This document shows positions 24,745-34,517 of a DNA stretch of 64,000 nt, piece by piece. Source of the DNA: Parasphingopyxis algicola (GTDB taxonomy: Bacteria; Pseudomonadota; Alphaproteobacteria; Sphingomonadales; Sphingomonadaceae); NCBI RefSeq assembly GCF_013378075.1, contig NZ_CP051131.1, forward strand, positions 1,364,001 to 1,428,000. Reading direction: 5' to 3'. How positions within the stretch are numbered: the stretch's first letter is position 1; the number at the start of each line of letters is the position of its first letter. Position numbers and translations under genes: made by a program. The notes under the pieces were generated by a model that saw only the letters and a program-made list of their open reading frames with translations, ran no database searches and was not told the origin of the DNA.

Positions 24745-26054
24745 TGGCCGGTTTCGGTTGGGTCTCGATCGTGAGACTGGGGCTGGTCCAGGCTGCGATC
24801 GGCGCGATCGTGATGCTCGCCACGTCCCTCCTCAATCGCGTGATGGTCGTCGAATATGCATTACCGGCCGCGATCCCGGCCGGTCTGGTCGCCTGGCACT
24901 ATGCGGTTCAGCTATCCCGGCCGCTATGGGGCTATGGCTCGGACCGGGGCAATCGCCGGACACCCTGGATCGTCGGCGGGATGGGGGTGCTGGCGCTCGG
25001 GGCGCTGATCGCGATCGATGCGACGGTGGTCATGGCAGGCTCGCCGGTTGTCGGCGGGCTGCTCGCGGTCTTCGCCTTCACCCTGATCGGTGCGGGCGTC
25101 GGCGCCGCCGGCACGTCACTGCTCGCGTTGCTGGCGTCCGGCGTCGCGCCCGGCCGCCGGGCTGCCGCTGCCGCCGTCACCTGGATCATGATGGTTGCCG
25201 GCATCGTGGTCGCGGCGGGAACGGCCGGATCGCTGCTCGACCCCTTTTCCGAACAGCGGCTGGCGATCGTCGGCAGTGCGGTCGCCCTGGCCGCGTTCCT
25301 GCTCTCGCTCATCGCGCTTGCCGGTGTGGAGAAGAAGGCCCTGGCGCGGACGCCGGAACCGATATCGCAAGAGGAGAGGACGGCCAGCTTCGGCGATGCG
25401 CTGCGCGAAATATTGGCCGATCTCGAGGCGCGGCGTTTTACGATCTTCGTGTTCGTGTCGATGCTCGCCTACAGCATGCAGGATCTGATCCTCGAACCCT
25501 TTGCGGGCCTCGTCTTCGCGATGACGCCCGGTGAATCGACCCAACTTTCCGGCATGCAGCATGGTGGCGTATTGCTCGGCATGATCGTCGCCGGCCTCGG
25601 CGGCAGTGCCTTCGCGGGACGCAAGCCCATCGATCTGCGCCGCTGGATCGTCGGCGGCTGCCTGGGCTCGGCAGCCGCGCTCGCCGGCCTCGCAATCGCA
25701 GCAACCACCGGCGGTGACTGGCCGCTCGAGGCCAATGTTTTCCTGCTCGGCTTCGCCAATGGCGTATTCGCCGTCGCGGCGATCGGCGCGATGATGGGAC
25801 TCGCGGGCGCCGGAACACGTGCCAAGGAGGGCATGCGCATGGGTGTCTGGGGCGCGTCCCAGGCAATCGCTTTCGGCCTTGGCGGGCTGGCCGGCGCGAT
25901 CGGCGTCGACATCGCCCGATCGGCGATCGGCGTCGACGGCTCGGCTTTCCAGCTGATCTTTGCAATCGAGGCCGGGCTATTCGTCCTCGCCGCGATGATG
26001 GCCGTCCAGGCGACGGCGGCGCGCAAGACCCCACTCGGCATGGCCAAGACATGA
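24744..26054 (+). CDS. Second BCD-family (PucC-like) carrier between bchG and bchP
   Basis: 436 residues from ATG 24744, overlapping the bchG stop. About twelve hydrophobic segments with BCD motifs: LATSLLNRVMVVEYALPAAI, YGSDRGNRRTPWIVGG, and YSMQDLILEPFAGLVFAM. It is a paralogue of LhaA at 11151-12575. An open frame of this family in bchG-orf-bchP is conserved in purple bacteria (ORF428 in Rhodobacter capsulatus, sometimes called bch2); a role in bacteriochlorophyll or precursor delivery is assumed but not shown. Confidence 0.93.
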   Translation: MAGFGWVSIVRLGLVQAAIGAIVMLATSLLNRVMVVEYALPAAIPAGLVAWHYAVQLSRPLWGYGSDRGNRRTPWIVGGMGVLALGALIAIDATVVMAGSPVVGGLLAVFAFTLIGAGVGAAGTSLLALLASGVAPGRRAAAAAVTWIMMVAGIVVAAGTAGSLLDPFSEQRLAIVGSAVALAAFLLSLIALAGVEKKALARTPEPISQEERTASFGDALREILADLEARRFTIFVFVSMLAYSMQDLILEPFAGLVFAMTPGESTQLSGMQHGGVLLGMIVAGLGGSAFAGRKPIDLRRWIVGGCLGSAAALAGLAIAATTGGDWPLEANVFLLGFANGVFAVAAIGAMMGLAGAGTRAKEGMRMGVWGASQAIAFGLGGLAGAIGVDIARSAIGVDGSAFQLIFAIEAGLFVLAAMMAVQATAARKTPLGMAKT

Positions 26055-27247
26055 CTTTCCCGGCCGAATTCGATGCGGTGGTCGTCGGTGGCGGGCCCTC
26101 CGGCGCAACCGCGGCAACCGACCTCGCCAAGGCCGGACGCAAGGTCATGCTGCTCGATCGGGCGGGCCGGATCAAACCCTGTGGCGGTGCCGTCCCGCCG
26201 AAACTGCTCGAGGAGTTCGATATTCCGCACAGCATTCTCGTCGGCAAGGCCAGCGCGGCGAGAATGATCGCACCGTCCGGCCGGTCGGTCGATATGCCGG
26301 TCGGCGACGGGTTCGTCGGCATGGTTGATCGGGACGTGTTCGACGAATGGCTGCGCGAACGGGCGGCGGCGACGGGCGCGACGCGCGTCACCGGCACCTT
26401 CGACCATATCGACCGTGACGAGGATGGTGTGGCGATCGTTTGCTATCGCGAAAAGCGCGGCGGCGAGCTCAAACGCGTTCGCAGCCGTGCCGTGATCGGC
26501 GCCGACGGGGCCCGCTCCAAGGTTGCGCAGCAAAATCTGGACGGCGCGGAACGCGTGCCGTGCGTTTTCGCCTATCATGAAGTGATCGAATCGCCGCCCG
26601 GCACACCGGAAGGTTTCGACGGCAAGCGCTGCGACGTCTTCTATCAGGGCAAGCTGTCACCCGATTTTTACGCCTGGATATTCCCGCATGGCGAAACGGC
26701 GAGCGTTGGCGTGGGCAGTGCGAACAAGGGTTTTTCGCTGCGCAGCGCGGTCAAGGACATGCGCGAGAATAGCGGGCTGACCGACTGCCGAACGATCCGA
26801 GAGGAGGGCGCGCCGATCCCGCTCAAACCCCTTAAACGCTGGGACAATGGCAGGGATCTCGTCGTCGCCGGCGATGCGGCAGGCGTGGTCGCGCCAGCGT
26901 CCGGCGAGGGCATCTATTACGCGATGACCTGCGGCCGGCTGGCCGCCGATGCCGTCGACGCCTTTCTGGAAAGCGGCGATGCCAAGGCGCTGAAACAGGC
27001 CCGCAAGCAATTCATGCGCGCCCATGGCCGCGTTTTCTGGATTCTCGGGATTATGCAATATTTCTGGTACAGCAGCGACAAGCGGCGGGAACGGTTCGTC
27101 AAAATCTGTGCGGATCCCGACGTCCAGCATCTGACCTGGGAGGCCTATATGAACAAGAAGCTGGTTCGCGCGAAACCGGCCGCGCACGTCCGGATATTCT
27201 TCAAGGATCTCGGCCATCTGCTCGGCCTGGGCAAGGTCGAACGGTGA
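26051..27247 (+). CDS. bchP: Geranylgeranyl diphosphate / geranylgeranyl-bacteriochlorophyll reductase
   Basis: 398 residues from ATG 26051 (ATGA overlap with the preceding stop). FAD-binding motif VVVGGGPSGATAATDLAKAG at the N terminus, AVIGADGARSKVAQ in the middle and VVAGDAAGVVAPASGEGIYYAM near residue 280 mark the geranylgeranyl reductase family. It reduces the geranylgeranyl tail of bacteriochlorophyll to phytyl in three steps. Part of the bchG-orf-bchP-tspO-orf85 run with every junction overlapping or within a few bases. Confidence 0.97.
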   Translation: MTFPAEFDAVVVGGGPSGATAATDLAKAGRKVMLLDRAGRIKPCGGAVPPKLLEEFDIPHSILVGKASAARMIAPSGRSVDMPVGDGFVGMVDRDVFDEWLRERAAATGATRVTGTFDHIDRDEDGVAIVCYREKRGGELKRVRSRAVIGADGARSKVAQQNLDGAERVPCVFAYHEVIESPPGTPEGFDGKRCDVFYQGKLSPDFYAWIFPHGETASVGVGSANKGFSLRSAVKDMRENSGLTDCRTIREEGAPIPLKPLKRWDNGRDLVVAGDAAGVVAPASGEGIYYAMTCGRLAADAVDAFLESGDAKALKQARKQFMRAHGRVFWILGIMQYFWYSSDKRRERFVKICADPDVQHLTWEAYMNKKLVRAKPAAHVRIFFKDLGHLLGLGKVER

Positions 27248-27726
27248 GCCGCGCCTGGATCCCGCCGATCCTGGTAGCGGCGGTTGCGGCAGCCTTGGTC
27301 GCGTTTCTGGGCGCGACGATTACCGATCTCGACGGTTGGTACCGCACCCTCGAACAGCCCGCTTGGGCCCCGCCCGGCTATATGTACGGCATGGCCTGGA
27401 CGGCGATCTATGCCCTGGTAGCGCTGGCCGCCGTGACTGCATGGCGCAACACGCCGACGACCCAGGCATCGGACATGCTGATCGGGCTGTTCGCGCTCAA
27501 CGGATTTCTCAACATCCTTTGGAGCCTGCTTTTCTTCCGCGCACAACGGCCGGACTGGGCGCTGATCGAACTGATCGCGCTGTGGATCTCGATCGCGGTA
27601 CTGATCGCCGTTTGCGGCCGCTATTCGAAGATCGCAGCCCTGTTGCTGCTCCCCTATCTCGCATGGGTGACGTTCGCCGGCGCGCTCAACTGGGAAGTGG
27701 TCCAGCTGAACACTCCGTTCGGCTAG
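27244..27726 (+). CDS. tspO: Tryptophan-rich sensory protein (TspO/MBR family)
   Basis: 160 residues from GTG 27244, overlapping the bchP stop by four bases (GTGA). Five membrane segments and the family signature WYRTLEQPAWAPPGYMYGMAWTAIYALVALAA and ILWSLLFFRAQRPDWALIE. TspO in Rhodobacter sphaeroides is an outer-membrane porphyrin-binding protein that lowers photosynthesis gene expression in oxygen, acting through the PpsR antirepressor. Its place directly behind bchP fits a role in tetrapyrrole traffic or signalling. Confidence 0.94.
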   Translation: MSRAWIPPILVAAVAAALVAFLGATITDLDGWYRTLEQPAWAPPGYMYGMAWTAIYALVALAAVTAWRNTPTTQASDMLIGLFALNGFLNILWSLLFFRAQRPDWALIELIALWISIAVLIAVCGRYSKIAALLLLPYLAWVTFAGALNWEVVQLNTPFG

Positions 27727-27730
27727 CCGC

Positions 27731-27988
27731 GTGAACGCCCTGTTCGCCAGCGGCCACGCCGCCGATATCATACTCGCCATCCTGGCCATCGAGGCGATCT
27801 GGCTCGCGATCGGAGGCCGGGCGCTGCCGGATATCGCCGGGACGCTGCTGCCGGCCGTGCTGATCGTGCTGGGATTGCGCGCTGCACTCATCGGCGCGGA
27901 TTGGGCGTGGATCGCCCTTCCCCTGGCCGCAGCACTACCGGTTCATCTCTGGGACCTCGTCCGCCGCGGCATGTTGCGGCGGTCATGA
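27731..27988 (+). CDS. Small membrane protein behind tspO, function unknown
   Basis: 85 residues from GTG 27731, four bases after the tspO stop. Nearly all of it is hydrophobic, with three predicted membrane segments (ADIILAILAIEAIWLAIG, ALPDIAGTLLPAVLIVLGLRAALIG, WAWIALPLAAALPVHLWDLV) and a basic C terminus. Last gene of the plus-strand run, converging on pufC. Small open frames of this type follow tspO or bchP in other alphaproteobacterial photosynthesis clusters, but I do not recognise a named family. Confidence 0.8.
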   Translation: MNALFASGHAADIILAILAIEAIWLAIGGRALPDIAGTLLPAVLIVLGLRAALIGADWAWIALPLAAALPVHLWDLVRRGMLRRS

Positions 27989-28016
27989 GCGTGGCCGCCG
28001 CGCCCGGTCGCCCGAC

Positions 28017-29108
28017 CTACTCGGCCGAAGCGACCTCTTCACCCGCCATCGTGTCTTCATCCTCGGTTGGCGGCGCTGCCGGGGCCGCTGTCACCGTATC
28101 GAAGCTGAGCGCGGGGTAATCGGCGATCATGCTCGCGCCGCCCATCGGCCGGGGCTGACCCTGATGACAGGTCGTGCAATTGACCTTGTACGGATCCCCT
28201 TCCGGCCCGAGCCGATTGGCCGGGAACTGGCCGGTCAGCGGCGTGATATAGGCCTGGTTGATATTGCGCACCATGCGAATGCCGAACCAGGCCGTTGACC
28301 GCGCTTCGGTGCTCACCTGCCACTCGCGGAAGCTCTGCGTATTGTGGCAATAGGTGCAGTTGACGCCCATCGCCTGGGACAGATGCATCATCAGACCATA
28401 GGTCGTTTCGGTTTCCATGGTCGTCAACATGTTGTCCATCGTCGGGTGCATCTGCGACGACGCGACCCGGATCTCGTCGCCGCCCTCGCCGGTGAAATAT
28501 TGGGCGAACACGCCGGTCGGAAGCGATGAATAGCCGACGCTCGGATCGGGCGCATTCTGCCCGTTGAGATTGCCCGCCCTTACGCGCCCGGCGCTCGACG
28601 GATTCGTCCAGACATGTTCGGGCACGGCATTACCGCGATGGCAGGTCCAGCAGGTTACGCCGGTCTGCTGCACATGGTTCGACCAGTCGGCATTGATCGT
28701 CTGCGTCATCTGGATCATCCGCCGGGACACATTCTTGGTATAGATTTCGTCGGACGCGAGATTGGCCGGGTTATGGCAATAGTTGCAGCCTGCCCGCGCC
28801 GGATCGTCGACATCCTCTGGCACGACCCATTCGGTGATCGCGGCCATCAGATAGTCAAATTCCTCGACGCTGACATCGCCTAGCACCTGCACATTGTCAT
28901 AGACTTCGCCGGCGGTCTGACCACTCGGTTCAGGCAGGTCGTATGGCGGGGCCGGAACCTCGTCCGCGGCCGGGCCGCTGACCAGATCGATCTCCGCCAT
29001 CGCGGTTCCGCGATGGCCGGTCTGCGTGACTTCCTTGCGGCCCAGTTCGCAGCCGCCGAGCAGCAGCGGCACCAATGCCAGTGACAGAAGAGGAAGGGAT
29101 TTCATCAT
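28017..29108 (-). CDS. pufC: Photosynthetic reaction centre tetraheme cytochrome c subunit
   Basis: 363 residues from ATG 29108 (a second ATG follows at once); the start overlaps the pufM stop. The signal peptide ends in a lipobox (LLGGC), so the subunit is lipid-anchored in the periplasm. Four heme motifs are present in order: CNYCH, CWTCH, CTYCH and CTTCH, with preceding Met-containing helices ([41 protein letters not shown]) that give axial ligands. It reduces the oxidised special pair. The C-terminal tail is Ala/Pro/Glu-rich. Last gene of the bchCXYZ-puf operon. Confidence 0.98.
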   Translation of the reverse strand: MMKSLPLLSLALVPLLLGGCELGRKEVTQTGHRGTAMAEIDLVSGPAADEVPAPPYDLPEPSGQTAGEVYDNVQVLGDVSVEEFDYLMAAITEWVVPEDVDDPARAGCNYCHNPANLASDEIYTKNVSRRMIQMTQTINADWSNHVQQTGVTCWTCHRGNAVPEHVWTNPSSAGRVRAGNLNGQNAPDPSVGYSSLPTGVFAQYFTGEGGDEIRVASSQMHPTMDNMLTTMETETTYGLMMHLSQAMGVNCTYCHNTQSFREWQVSTEARSTAWFGIRMVRNINQAYITPLTGQFPANRLGPEGDPYKVNCTTCHQGQPRPMGGASMIADYPALSFDTVTAAPAAPPTEDEDTMAGEEVASAE

Positions 29109-30079
29109 GATCCTGCGCTCCCCATTGCAGATGGATCGACGACGCCGGTATCGGGATAGGCGGGCGCGTATCCATGCTGCTGTGCCCAGAGATACCAGTT
29201 GTCGACCACGGTGCCGGTTAGGAGGATGCCGATCCCGCCCGTAAGCGTCGTCAGCACCGCGAACCACCAGGCCCAGCGATGGATCGATTCCATCGTCGCG
29301 TTGAAGCCCATCGTCCAGCGCCAGAACAGGGCGGCCCTTTCGGACGCCGTGCCGCGATCGGTGATCTGCTCGAGTTCGCGTTCGCCGCCATAGCGCCCGA
29401 CGGCGAGGATCGTCGCGCCATGCATCGCGAACAGCAGCACCGAGCCGTAGAGGAAGACGATCGAGAGACAGTGGAACGGGTTGTAGAAGAGATTGCCGTA
29501 GCGGATGGAAAAGGCCGCGGTCCAATCGAGATGTGGGAAGATACCGAACGGCACGGCCTCGGCCCAGCTGCCCATGAAAAACGGCCGGATGAAGCCGAGG
29601 ACGAGGAACAGCCAGATCGCGCTGAGAAACGCCCAGGACACGTGCAGGCCCATGCCGAGCGCCTTGGCGCGGGTGTAGGTGCGGACCCACCAGAGGAGCA
29701 GCGACGCGGTGAGGCAGAAGCCGGCGATGATCCACCAACCGCCTTCGCCCAGAGGCACGAACGGGCTGAAGCCATATTCGGGAGCCGGCGGCTCGAGCGC
29801 CAGCCAGAAAAGCTGGCGGACGAACTGGACCGGATCCCAGCCGACCGAGGCCAGCATGTTGAGGCCGACAATCTCGAACCAGAGAAAGCCGAACACCAGC
29901 GAGGCGACGCCGGCCCAGCCGAGATAGACGGGGCCGATCTGCGCCTGGCCGATCTTGCCGAGCCAATAATTGAATCCGGTTTCCGCTATTCGGCGTTCGC
30001 TGCCGGCGGGCAGCGGGACGCCCATTTCGGGAGCGGTCCTGAGCTGGACCTGGGTGAAGATGTTTTGATAGCGGGCCAT
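29105..30079 (-). CDS. pufM: Photosynthetic reaction centre M subunit
   Basis: 324 residues from ATG 30079. Five membrane helices with the purple-bacterial pattern; [20 protein letters not shown] and [17 protein letters not shown] include the iron-ligand His region, and the [11 protein letters not shown] stretch supplies the Glu ligand of the non-heme iron. Binds special-pair bacteriochlorophyll and the primary quinone with PufL. Thirteen bases after pufL; stop overlaps pufC. Confidence 0.98.
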   Translation of the reverse strand: MARYQNIFTQVQLRTAPEMGVPLPAGSERRIAETGFNYWLGKIGQAQIGPVYLGWAGVASLVFGFLWFEIVGLNMLASVGWDPVQFVRQLFWLALEPPAPEYGFSPFVPLGEGGWWIIAGFCLTASLLLWWVRTYTRAKALGMGLHVSWAFLSAIWLFLVLGFIRPFFMGSWAEAVPFGIFPHLDWTAAFSIRYGNLFYNPFHCLSIVFLYGSVLLFAMHGATILAVGRYGGERELEQITDRGTASERAALFWRWTMGFNATMESIHRWAWWFAVLTTLTGGIGILLTGTVVDNWYLWAQQHGYAPAYPDTGVVDPSAMGSAGS

Positions 30080-30092
30080 CGTTTAATCTCCT

Positions 30093-30917
30093 TCAGGACC
30101 AGATCGGGAGGTTGAGCCACCAGGTCCACCATTCGGGCCAGCCGCGCGTCCACATCGGCCCCGATATGATGATGCACACCGCGCTCCAGAAACCCGCGTT
30201 GAGCGCGAGCAACAGGCCGAGCCGGTGAATGCCCAGCGTGCCGATCGAATAGCCGATCAGATCGCGGAAGAATGTGTCCTCATATTCGGGCGTCTTGACC
30301 TCTTCGCCCTTCCCCGGGTTGACCGCCGACAGGATCAGCGACCCGTGGAGCGCCAGCGCGAATGTCGTGGTGAAGAAGAAGGACACCGCGATCATGTGCG
30401 CGGGATTGTAGTGGAAGTGCAGATATTGATAGCCGGTGTTCGAGACCCAGTCCAAATGGCTGAAGATGCCATAGGGAAAGCCATGGCCCCATGCGCCGAG
30501 CAGCAGCGGCCGGATGACCACCAGCGATACATAGGCGAAAATCGCCACGCCGAACGCGAAGGGCACATGATAGCCGATGCCGAGCTTTCGGCAGATCTCG
30601 ACCTCTCGCAGCGCCCAGGACACGAAGGCTCCGATCGCGCAGAAGGTGATGATCTGCCAGAAACCTCCCTCGTTCAGCGGCGCTAACGCCAGGCCGTAAC
30701 TCAGATCGGGCGGCTCGATCGATATCAGCCACGGGTTCCAGGTCGCGCCCTGCGATGCGTCGTAGAAAATCAGCGCTGTTCCGAGCACCGAGAATATCGC
30801 GGTCATCACTCCGAAAAAGCCGACATAAAAGGGGCCGACCCAGAAATCGAACAGATCGCCGCCGATCAGCGTGCCCCCTCGCACCCGATATTTCCGTTCG
30901 AAACTCAACAGCGCCAT
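30093..30917 (-). CDS. pufL: Photosynthetic reaction centre L subunit
   Basis: 274 residues from ATG 30917. Family start [36 protein letters not shown]; helix D carries [22 protein letters not shown] with special-pair and accessory pigment His ligands. Normal length. Preceded by a 103-base gap after pufA that contains a very GC-rich hairpin, as in other puf operons where it protects the antenna message. Confidence 0.98.
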   Translation of the reverse strand: MALLSFERKYRVRGGTLIGGDLFDFWVGPFYVGFFGVMTAIFSVLGTALIFYDASQGATWNPWLISIEPPDLSYGLALAPLNEGGFWQIITFCAIGAFVSWALREVEICRKLGIGYHVPFAFGVAIFAYVSLVVIRPLLLGAWGHGFPYGIFSHLDWVSNTGYQYLHFHYNPAHMIAVSFFFTTTFALALHGSLILSAVNPGKGEEVKTPEYEDTFFRDLIGYSIGTLGIHRLGLLLALNAGFWSAVCIIISGPMWTRGWPEWWTWWLNLPIWS

Positions 30918-30981
30918 GGCACTATCCTCCGCCCGCCATGATGACGGGTCTCGTGGTTCTATCGTTCAAACCGCGGGAGGC

Positions 30982-31013
30982 GCGCGGCGCGCACGCCGCG
31001 CCCTCTCGCAGAG
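30982..31013 (-). ncRNA. pufA-pufL intercistronic mRNA hairpin
   Basis: GCGCGGCG (30982-30989) and CGCCGCGC (30994-31001) make an 8-bp perfect GC stem with a 4-base loop, extendable outward with a bulge (GGGAGGC against GCCCTCTC), and a second small hairpin CTC-TCGC-GAG lies at 31003-31013. In Rhodobacter a hairpin at this place slows 3'-5' decay of pufBA mRNA so that antenna exceeds reaction centre; the same role is inferred. Confidence 0.6.
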
Positions 31014-31020
31014 GCTTGGA

Positions 31021-31203
31021 TCAGGTGACGGCGACGGTTTCCGCAGCCGCCGTTTCGGCCGCTTCGGCCGCTCCGCCTTCGATCCAGTTATATTTGTCGG
31101 TGCTCAGCAGGATGAAGTGAATGATCAGTGCAAGCACGAACAGGAACACGAACAGCGCGACCAGCGCCCTGCGCGGATCGAAGATTAACCAGATTCTCCA
31201 CAT
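31021..31203 (-). CDS. pufA: Light-harvesting LH1 alpha polypeptide
   Basis: 60 residues from ATG 31203. Antenna alpha pattern: [17 protein letters not shown] at the cytoplasmic face, one membrane helix, and the bacteriochlorophyll-ligating His in [11 protein letters not shown]. The C terminus is a low-complexity Ala/Glu tail ([17 protein letters not shown]). Follows pufB by 44 bases. Confidence 0.97.
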   Translation of the reverse strand: MWRIWLIFDPRRALVALFVFLFVLALIIHFILLSTDKYNWIEGGAAEAAETAAAETVAVT

Positions 31204-31247
31204 TGTAGTTCTCCGTATTTAGGAAATGCGTTCCGTTTGCGCGGGGC

Positions 31248-31412
31248 TTAGAACCAAGGGTTCCACATCCAGACGAGCAGATGCGCGATCAGCGCAATGA
31301 TCGTGAAGACGATGAAATTACCCACGAAAATCTTGTGGAATTCCTTCGCTTCCTCGGGCGTCAGATAGGTCGACGGCCCAAAGCGATCGTCATGGGGTGT
31401 TGGATCAGTCAT
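31248..31412 (-). CDS. pufB: Light-harvesting LH1 beta polypeptide
   Basis: 54 residues, read directly from the minus strand from ATG 31412 to TAA at 31248. The sequence begins MTDPTPHDDRFGPSTYLTPE and ends in a membrane helix FIVFTIIALIAHLLVWMWNP, with the bacteriochlorophyll ligand in ALIAH and the usual aromatic C-terminal WMWNPWF. A GGAGATGGAA stretch precedes the start. First of the puf genes; no pufQ precedes it. Confidence 0.96.
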   Translation of the reverse strand: MTDPTPHDDRFGPSTYLTPEEAKEFHKIFVGNFIVFTIIALIAHLLVWMWNPWF

Positions 31413-31446
31413 ATTTCCATCTCCAAAATGGCCTCTTCAAGTGCGA

Positions 31447-31494
31447 GAGACGGCGCGCGTCTCCCGGCGGTATTCCCGCGATATCCCGCGGGAA
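31447..31494 (-). other. Two hairpins between bchZ and pufB
   Basis: GAGACG-GCGCG-CGTCTC (31447-31463) and TTCCCGCG-ATATCC-CGCGGGAA (31473-31494) are adjacent perfect inverted repeats in the 124-base gap where Rhodobacter carries pufQ. No coding frame fits pufQ here. They may be RNA-processing or stability elements at the 5' end of the puf message, or partly terminate the bchCXYZ transcript. Confidence 0.5.
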
Positions 31495-31536
31495 TTTCGG
31501 GACCCGGCGGCGGCCGGGCGGATGTCTGGACGGCGC

Positions 31537-32982
31537 TCATGCGCCCTGTCCTTCAAGCAAGGCGTCCGCCAGCCTGTCGGCGGTGACGCGGGATTCTCCG
31601 GCACGGCGCGCGGCGCGCTCAGCAGCATCGCGCAGTCGCTTCGCGGCTGAGATACGCACAAGCACGGGCTGGGCCTCTACGAGCGCGTCGAGCTTGCCCT
31701 TGGCGTCGATGTCCCAGGCCAGCTCTTCATGGCTGCGCGCGGGCGTGGCCTCGGTTTCGTCGAGCTGGGTCGAAAGCGGCAGAATATGGAAGAGCGCGTC
31801 GAACAGCGCGTTGCAGACTTCCTGGACGAGATAGGTCGCGCCCGAATAACCCATGAACGGCGTGCCGGTATGGCGGCGGATGGCAGCGCCTGGGAAGCTG
31901 GCCGGAATATAGACGCCCCGCGCGCCGCATTCGGCCATGTACATGCGCTCGTTATAGCTGCCGAACACTACCAGCGGCGGGTTGCCATGAATCGCCTCGC
32001 GCACCGCCTGGTTGTCGGGCTTCACGCCGGCGCTGCGCGAAAAGGAAAAGGCGCAGGGCAATCCCATATCCTCTTCGAGGAAATGGCGGACGCCGCGCGC
32101 ATAGGTTTCGTTGGCAACGATGCCGAAATTGGCCGTGCCGAAGAAGTCCTGGGTGACCGAACGCCAGAGATCCCAGAGCGGCTTGATCGTCGTATGCTTT
32201 TCGCGCTCGATGAACGGCTCCGGATCGAGCCCAGTCTGCGCGCCGAGCTCGCGCAGGAATTTGGTGGTGGAGGACAGTCCGACCGGCGCCTGCAGATAGG
32301 GCCGCTCGAGCAGTTCGCACAGATTGCGGCCGAACTCGCGATACATGCAGACGTTTAAAGACGCATTGGCCAGCTGCCGGATGTCGGCGAGATGGCTGCC
32401 GAGCGGGAAGACCATGTTGACCTCCGCCCCGATGCCCTCGATCAGCCGGCGGATCTCGGCGAGATCCGATGGCATGTTGAACATCCCGTAGGACGGACCG
32501 ATGATATTGACCTTGGGCTTCTCGCCCTCTTTCAGCTTTTTCGGCTTCGGCATCTTATTGGGGCCGAACTCGGTCCAGAGCCAGGACAGGGCCCGGTCTT
32601 CGGACTGCCATTGATCCTCGTCGATCGTGCGCGGCAGGAAGCGTTTGATGTTGGTGCCCTCGGGCGTGACACCGCCGCCGATCATTTCGGCGATCGAGCC
32701 GGTCACGACCACCGCCGGAAGATCGGGATCGAGCGTCTTCCAGGCGCGCTTCATCGCGCCTTCGGTGCCGGTCTTGCCCAGTTCTTCCTCACCCAGTCCG
32801 GTGACGACGATCGGAAGCTCGTGCGGTGGCAGGCCGTCGGTATAGTGGAGGACCGAGGTTACCGGCAGATTCTCGCAGCCCACCGGGCCGTCGATAATCA
32901 CCTGCAATCCCTTGATCGCGGTAAAGGCGTAGACCGCGCCCCAATAGCCACCCGCCCGATCGTGATCGAGAATGAGCGTCAT
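31537..32982 (-). CDS. bchZ: Chlorophyllide a reductase subunit Z
   Basis: 481 residues from ATG 32982; overlaps the bchY stop (ATGA). NifK-like catalytic subunit: [22 protein letters not shown] at the start with cluster-binding Cys, [13 protein letters not shown], and [22 protein letters not shown] near the C terminus. With BchX and BchY it reduces ring B of chlorophyllide a (C7=C8), the step that makes a bacteriochlorin. Normal length. Confidence 0.97.
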   Translation of the reverse strand: MTLILDHDRAGGYWGAVYAFTAIKGLQVIIDGPVGCENLPVTSVLHYTDGLPPHELPIVVTGLGEEELGKTGTEGAMKRAWKTLDPDLPAVVVTGSIAEMIGGGVTPEGTNIKRFLPRTIDEDQWQSEDRALSWLWTEFGPNKMPKPKKLKEGEKPKVNIIGPSYGMFNMPSDLAEIRRLIEGIGAEVNMVFPLGSHLADIRQLANASLNVCMYREFGRNLCELLERPYLQAPVGLSSTTKFLRELGAQTGLDPEPFIEREKHTTIKPLWDLWRSVTQDFFGTANFGIVANETYARGVRHFLEEDMGLPCAFSFSRSAGVKPDNQAVREAIHGNPPLVVFGSYNERMYMAECGARGVYIPASFPGAAIRRHTGTPFMGYSGATYLVQEVCNALFDALFHILPLSTQLDETEATPARSHEELAWDIDAKGKLDALVEAQPVLVRISAAKRLRDAAERAARRAGESRVTADRLADALLEGQGA

Positions 32983-34514
32983 GAACCCACCGCCTCGGCT
33001 GCCTTTGCGGCAGCCGCGTTTTGCGCGGCATATTTCTGCTTGAATTTGGGCCGGTCGGTCGGCGTGTCTTCCCAGATACCCGCGCTGTGGCCTTGCCCCA
33101 CCCCCTCAAAAAATTCTTCCATCCGGTCGAAGCGCGCCTTGTTGGCAAGCGCTGCATTGACGACTTGCGCCAGGCTCCCCGCTCCCGCCGGCCCCATCAG
33201 CGGCCGTGCCGAGATCAGATTGGTGAAATAGAGGGCGGGTATCGCCTTCGCCTTTGCATGCTGGACGACGGGCGTGGTGCCGATGGCGAGATCGGGCCCA
33301 TGCTCCTCAACCGCCGTGATATCCTCTTCGAGGTTCGCGCGGTAGTTGACCGTCACCCCCTTGGCTTCGAGCCATTCGCGGTCCGGCTCCGACCAGCGAG
33401 TTCTGGGGCAAGCAGTGCCGACATAGGGGACGTCGGCGCCGCTCTCGATCAACAACCGCGCGACCAGTAATTCGGATCCTTCATAGCCTGAAACGGTAAT
33501 GCGTCCCTTGATCGGCATGGCCCCGAGCGCGCCCTCGATCGCCGGGAGCATCGCATTTTTCGCCGCATCGACCTTGGCCTGGGCAACGCCGCACGCTTCG
33601 CCGATCGCATCGAGCCAGGCCGCAGTCCCGTCGCGCCCGACCGGGGCTGAGCCGACGATTGAGCGCCCGGCCGCATCGAACTCGCGAATACTGGCGGTGT
33701 AAAAGGGATGGATTGCCGCAACCGCCGCACAATCGAGCGCCGAATAGAGTTCGCGCCATTCGCGCGTCGGGACGACCGGGCCGGCCGCAAGGCCAAGGGG
33801 CTCGAGCATCTGCCCGATGCCGACCGGGTCAGCGGGGAACATCTCGCCAAGGAGAGTCACCGTCGGCCGGTCTGGTCGTTCCTTCGGCGCGGCGACGGGG
33901 CCCTGCTCGGCCTCGCCGCGCGCATAGGCGAGCATCGCGCCCGCCAGGACGTCCTTGGCTTCGGCATGGGTCGGTACGCCGAAACCCGGAACGTCGATCC
34001 CGATGATCCGCACCCCGTTGATCTCGTCGGGAAGCAGGCGGAGCGGCACGCCGCTCGCCGTCGGCACGCACAGGTTGGTGACGACGATCGTGTCATATTG
34101 CTGCGGATCGGCGAGTCCCTCGACCGCCTCCTTGATATCCTCGAACAGCTTGCCGGTGACGAGCGTTTCCGAATTGAAAGGCACATAGCCGACCGTCCGT
34201 CGCGCGCCGTAGAAATGCGAGGTGAAGGTCAGTCCGTAGACGCAGCAGGCGCTACCGGAGAGCACCGTTGCCGTGCGCCGCATCCTGAGGCCCACGCGCA
34301 AACTGCCAAAGGCCGGGCACATGGATTGCGGCTGATCGTGCGGGCCGGTCGGATAGTCTTGCGCATAGCGATCGAGTATATCGCTCTTGCCCGCCTTCTT
34401 CGCCGCATCGCGCATCGTCTCCGCGCCACCGTGACAGCCGCTCTGCGCATCCGCTTCCGGCTCGATATCGAGCCGGTCGGGCGCGCGCACGACATCGGTG
34501 GCGAGATCGGTCAT
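32979..34514 (-). CDS. bchY: Chlorophyllide a reductase subunit Y
   Basis: 511 residues from ATG 34514, three bases after bchX. NifD-like subunit; Cys-containing motifs [31 protein letters not shown] and [20 protein letters not shown] near the N terminus are those of BchY and bind the catalytic 4Fe-4S cluster with BchZ. Length is in the family range. A short C-terminal Ala-rich tail. Confidence 0.97.
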   Translation of the reverse strand: MTDLATDVVRAPDRLDIEPEADAQSGCHGGAETMRDAAKKAGKSDILDRYAQDYPTGPHDQPQSMCPAFGSLRVGLRMRRTATVLSGSACCVYGLTFTSHFYGARRTVGYVPFNSETLVTGKLFEDIKEAVEGLADPQQYDTIVVTNLCVPTASGVPLRLLPDEINGVRIIGIDVPGFGVPTHAEAKDVLAGAMLAYARGEAEQGPVAAPKERPDRPTVTLLGEMFPADPVGIGQMLEPLGLAAGPVVPTREWRELYSALDCAAVAAIHPFYTASIREFDAAGRSIVGSAPVGRDGTAAWLDAIGEACGVAQAKVDAAKNAMLPAIEGALGAMPIKGRITVSGYEGSELLVARLLIESGADVPYVGTACPRTRWSEPDREWLEAKGVTVNYRANLEEDITAVEEHGPDLAIGTTPVVQHAKAKAIPALYFTNLISARPLMGPAGAGSLAQVVNAALANKARFDRMEEFFEGVGQGHSAGIWEDTPTDRPKFKQKYAAQNAAAAKAAEAVGS

Positions 34515-34517
34515 CCG

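Noticed and set aside
31413-31536. Search for pufQ before pufB
   Set aside because: No frame on the minus strand in this 124-base gap gives a PufQ-like hydrophobic protein.
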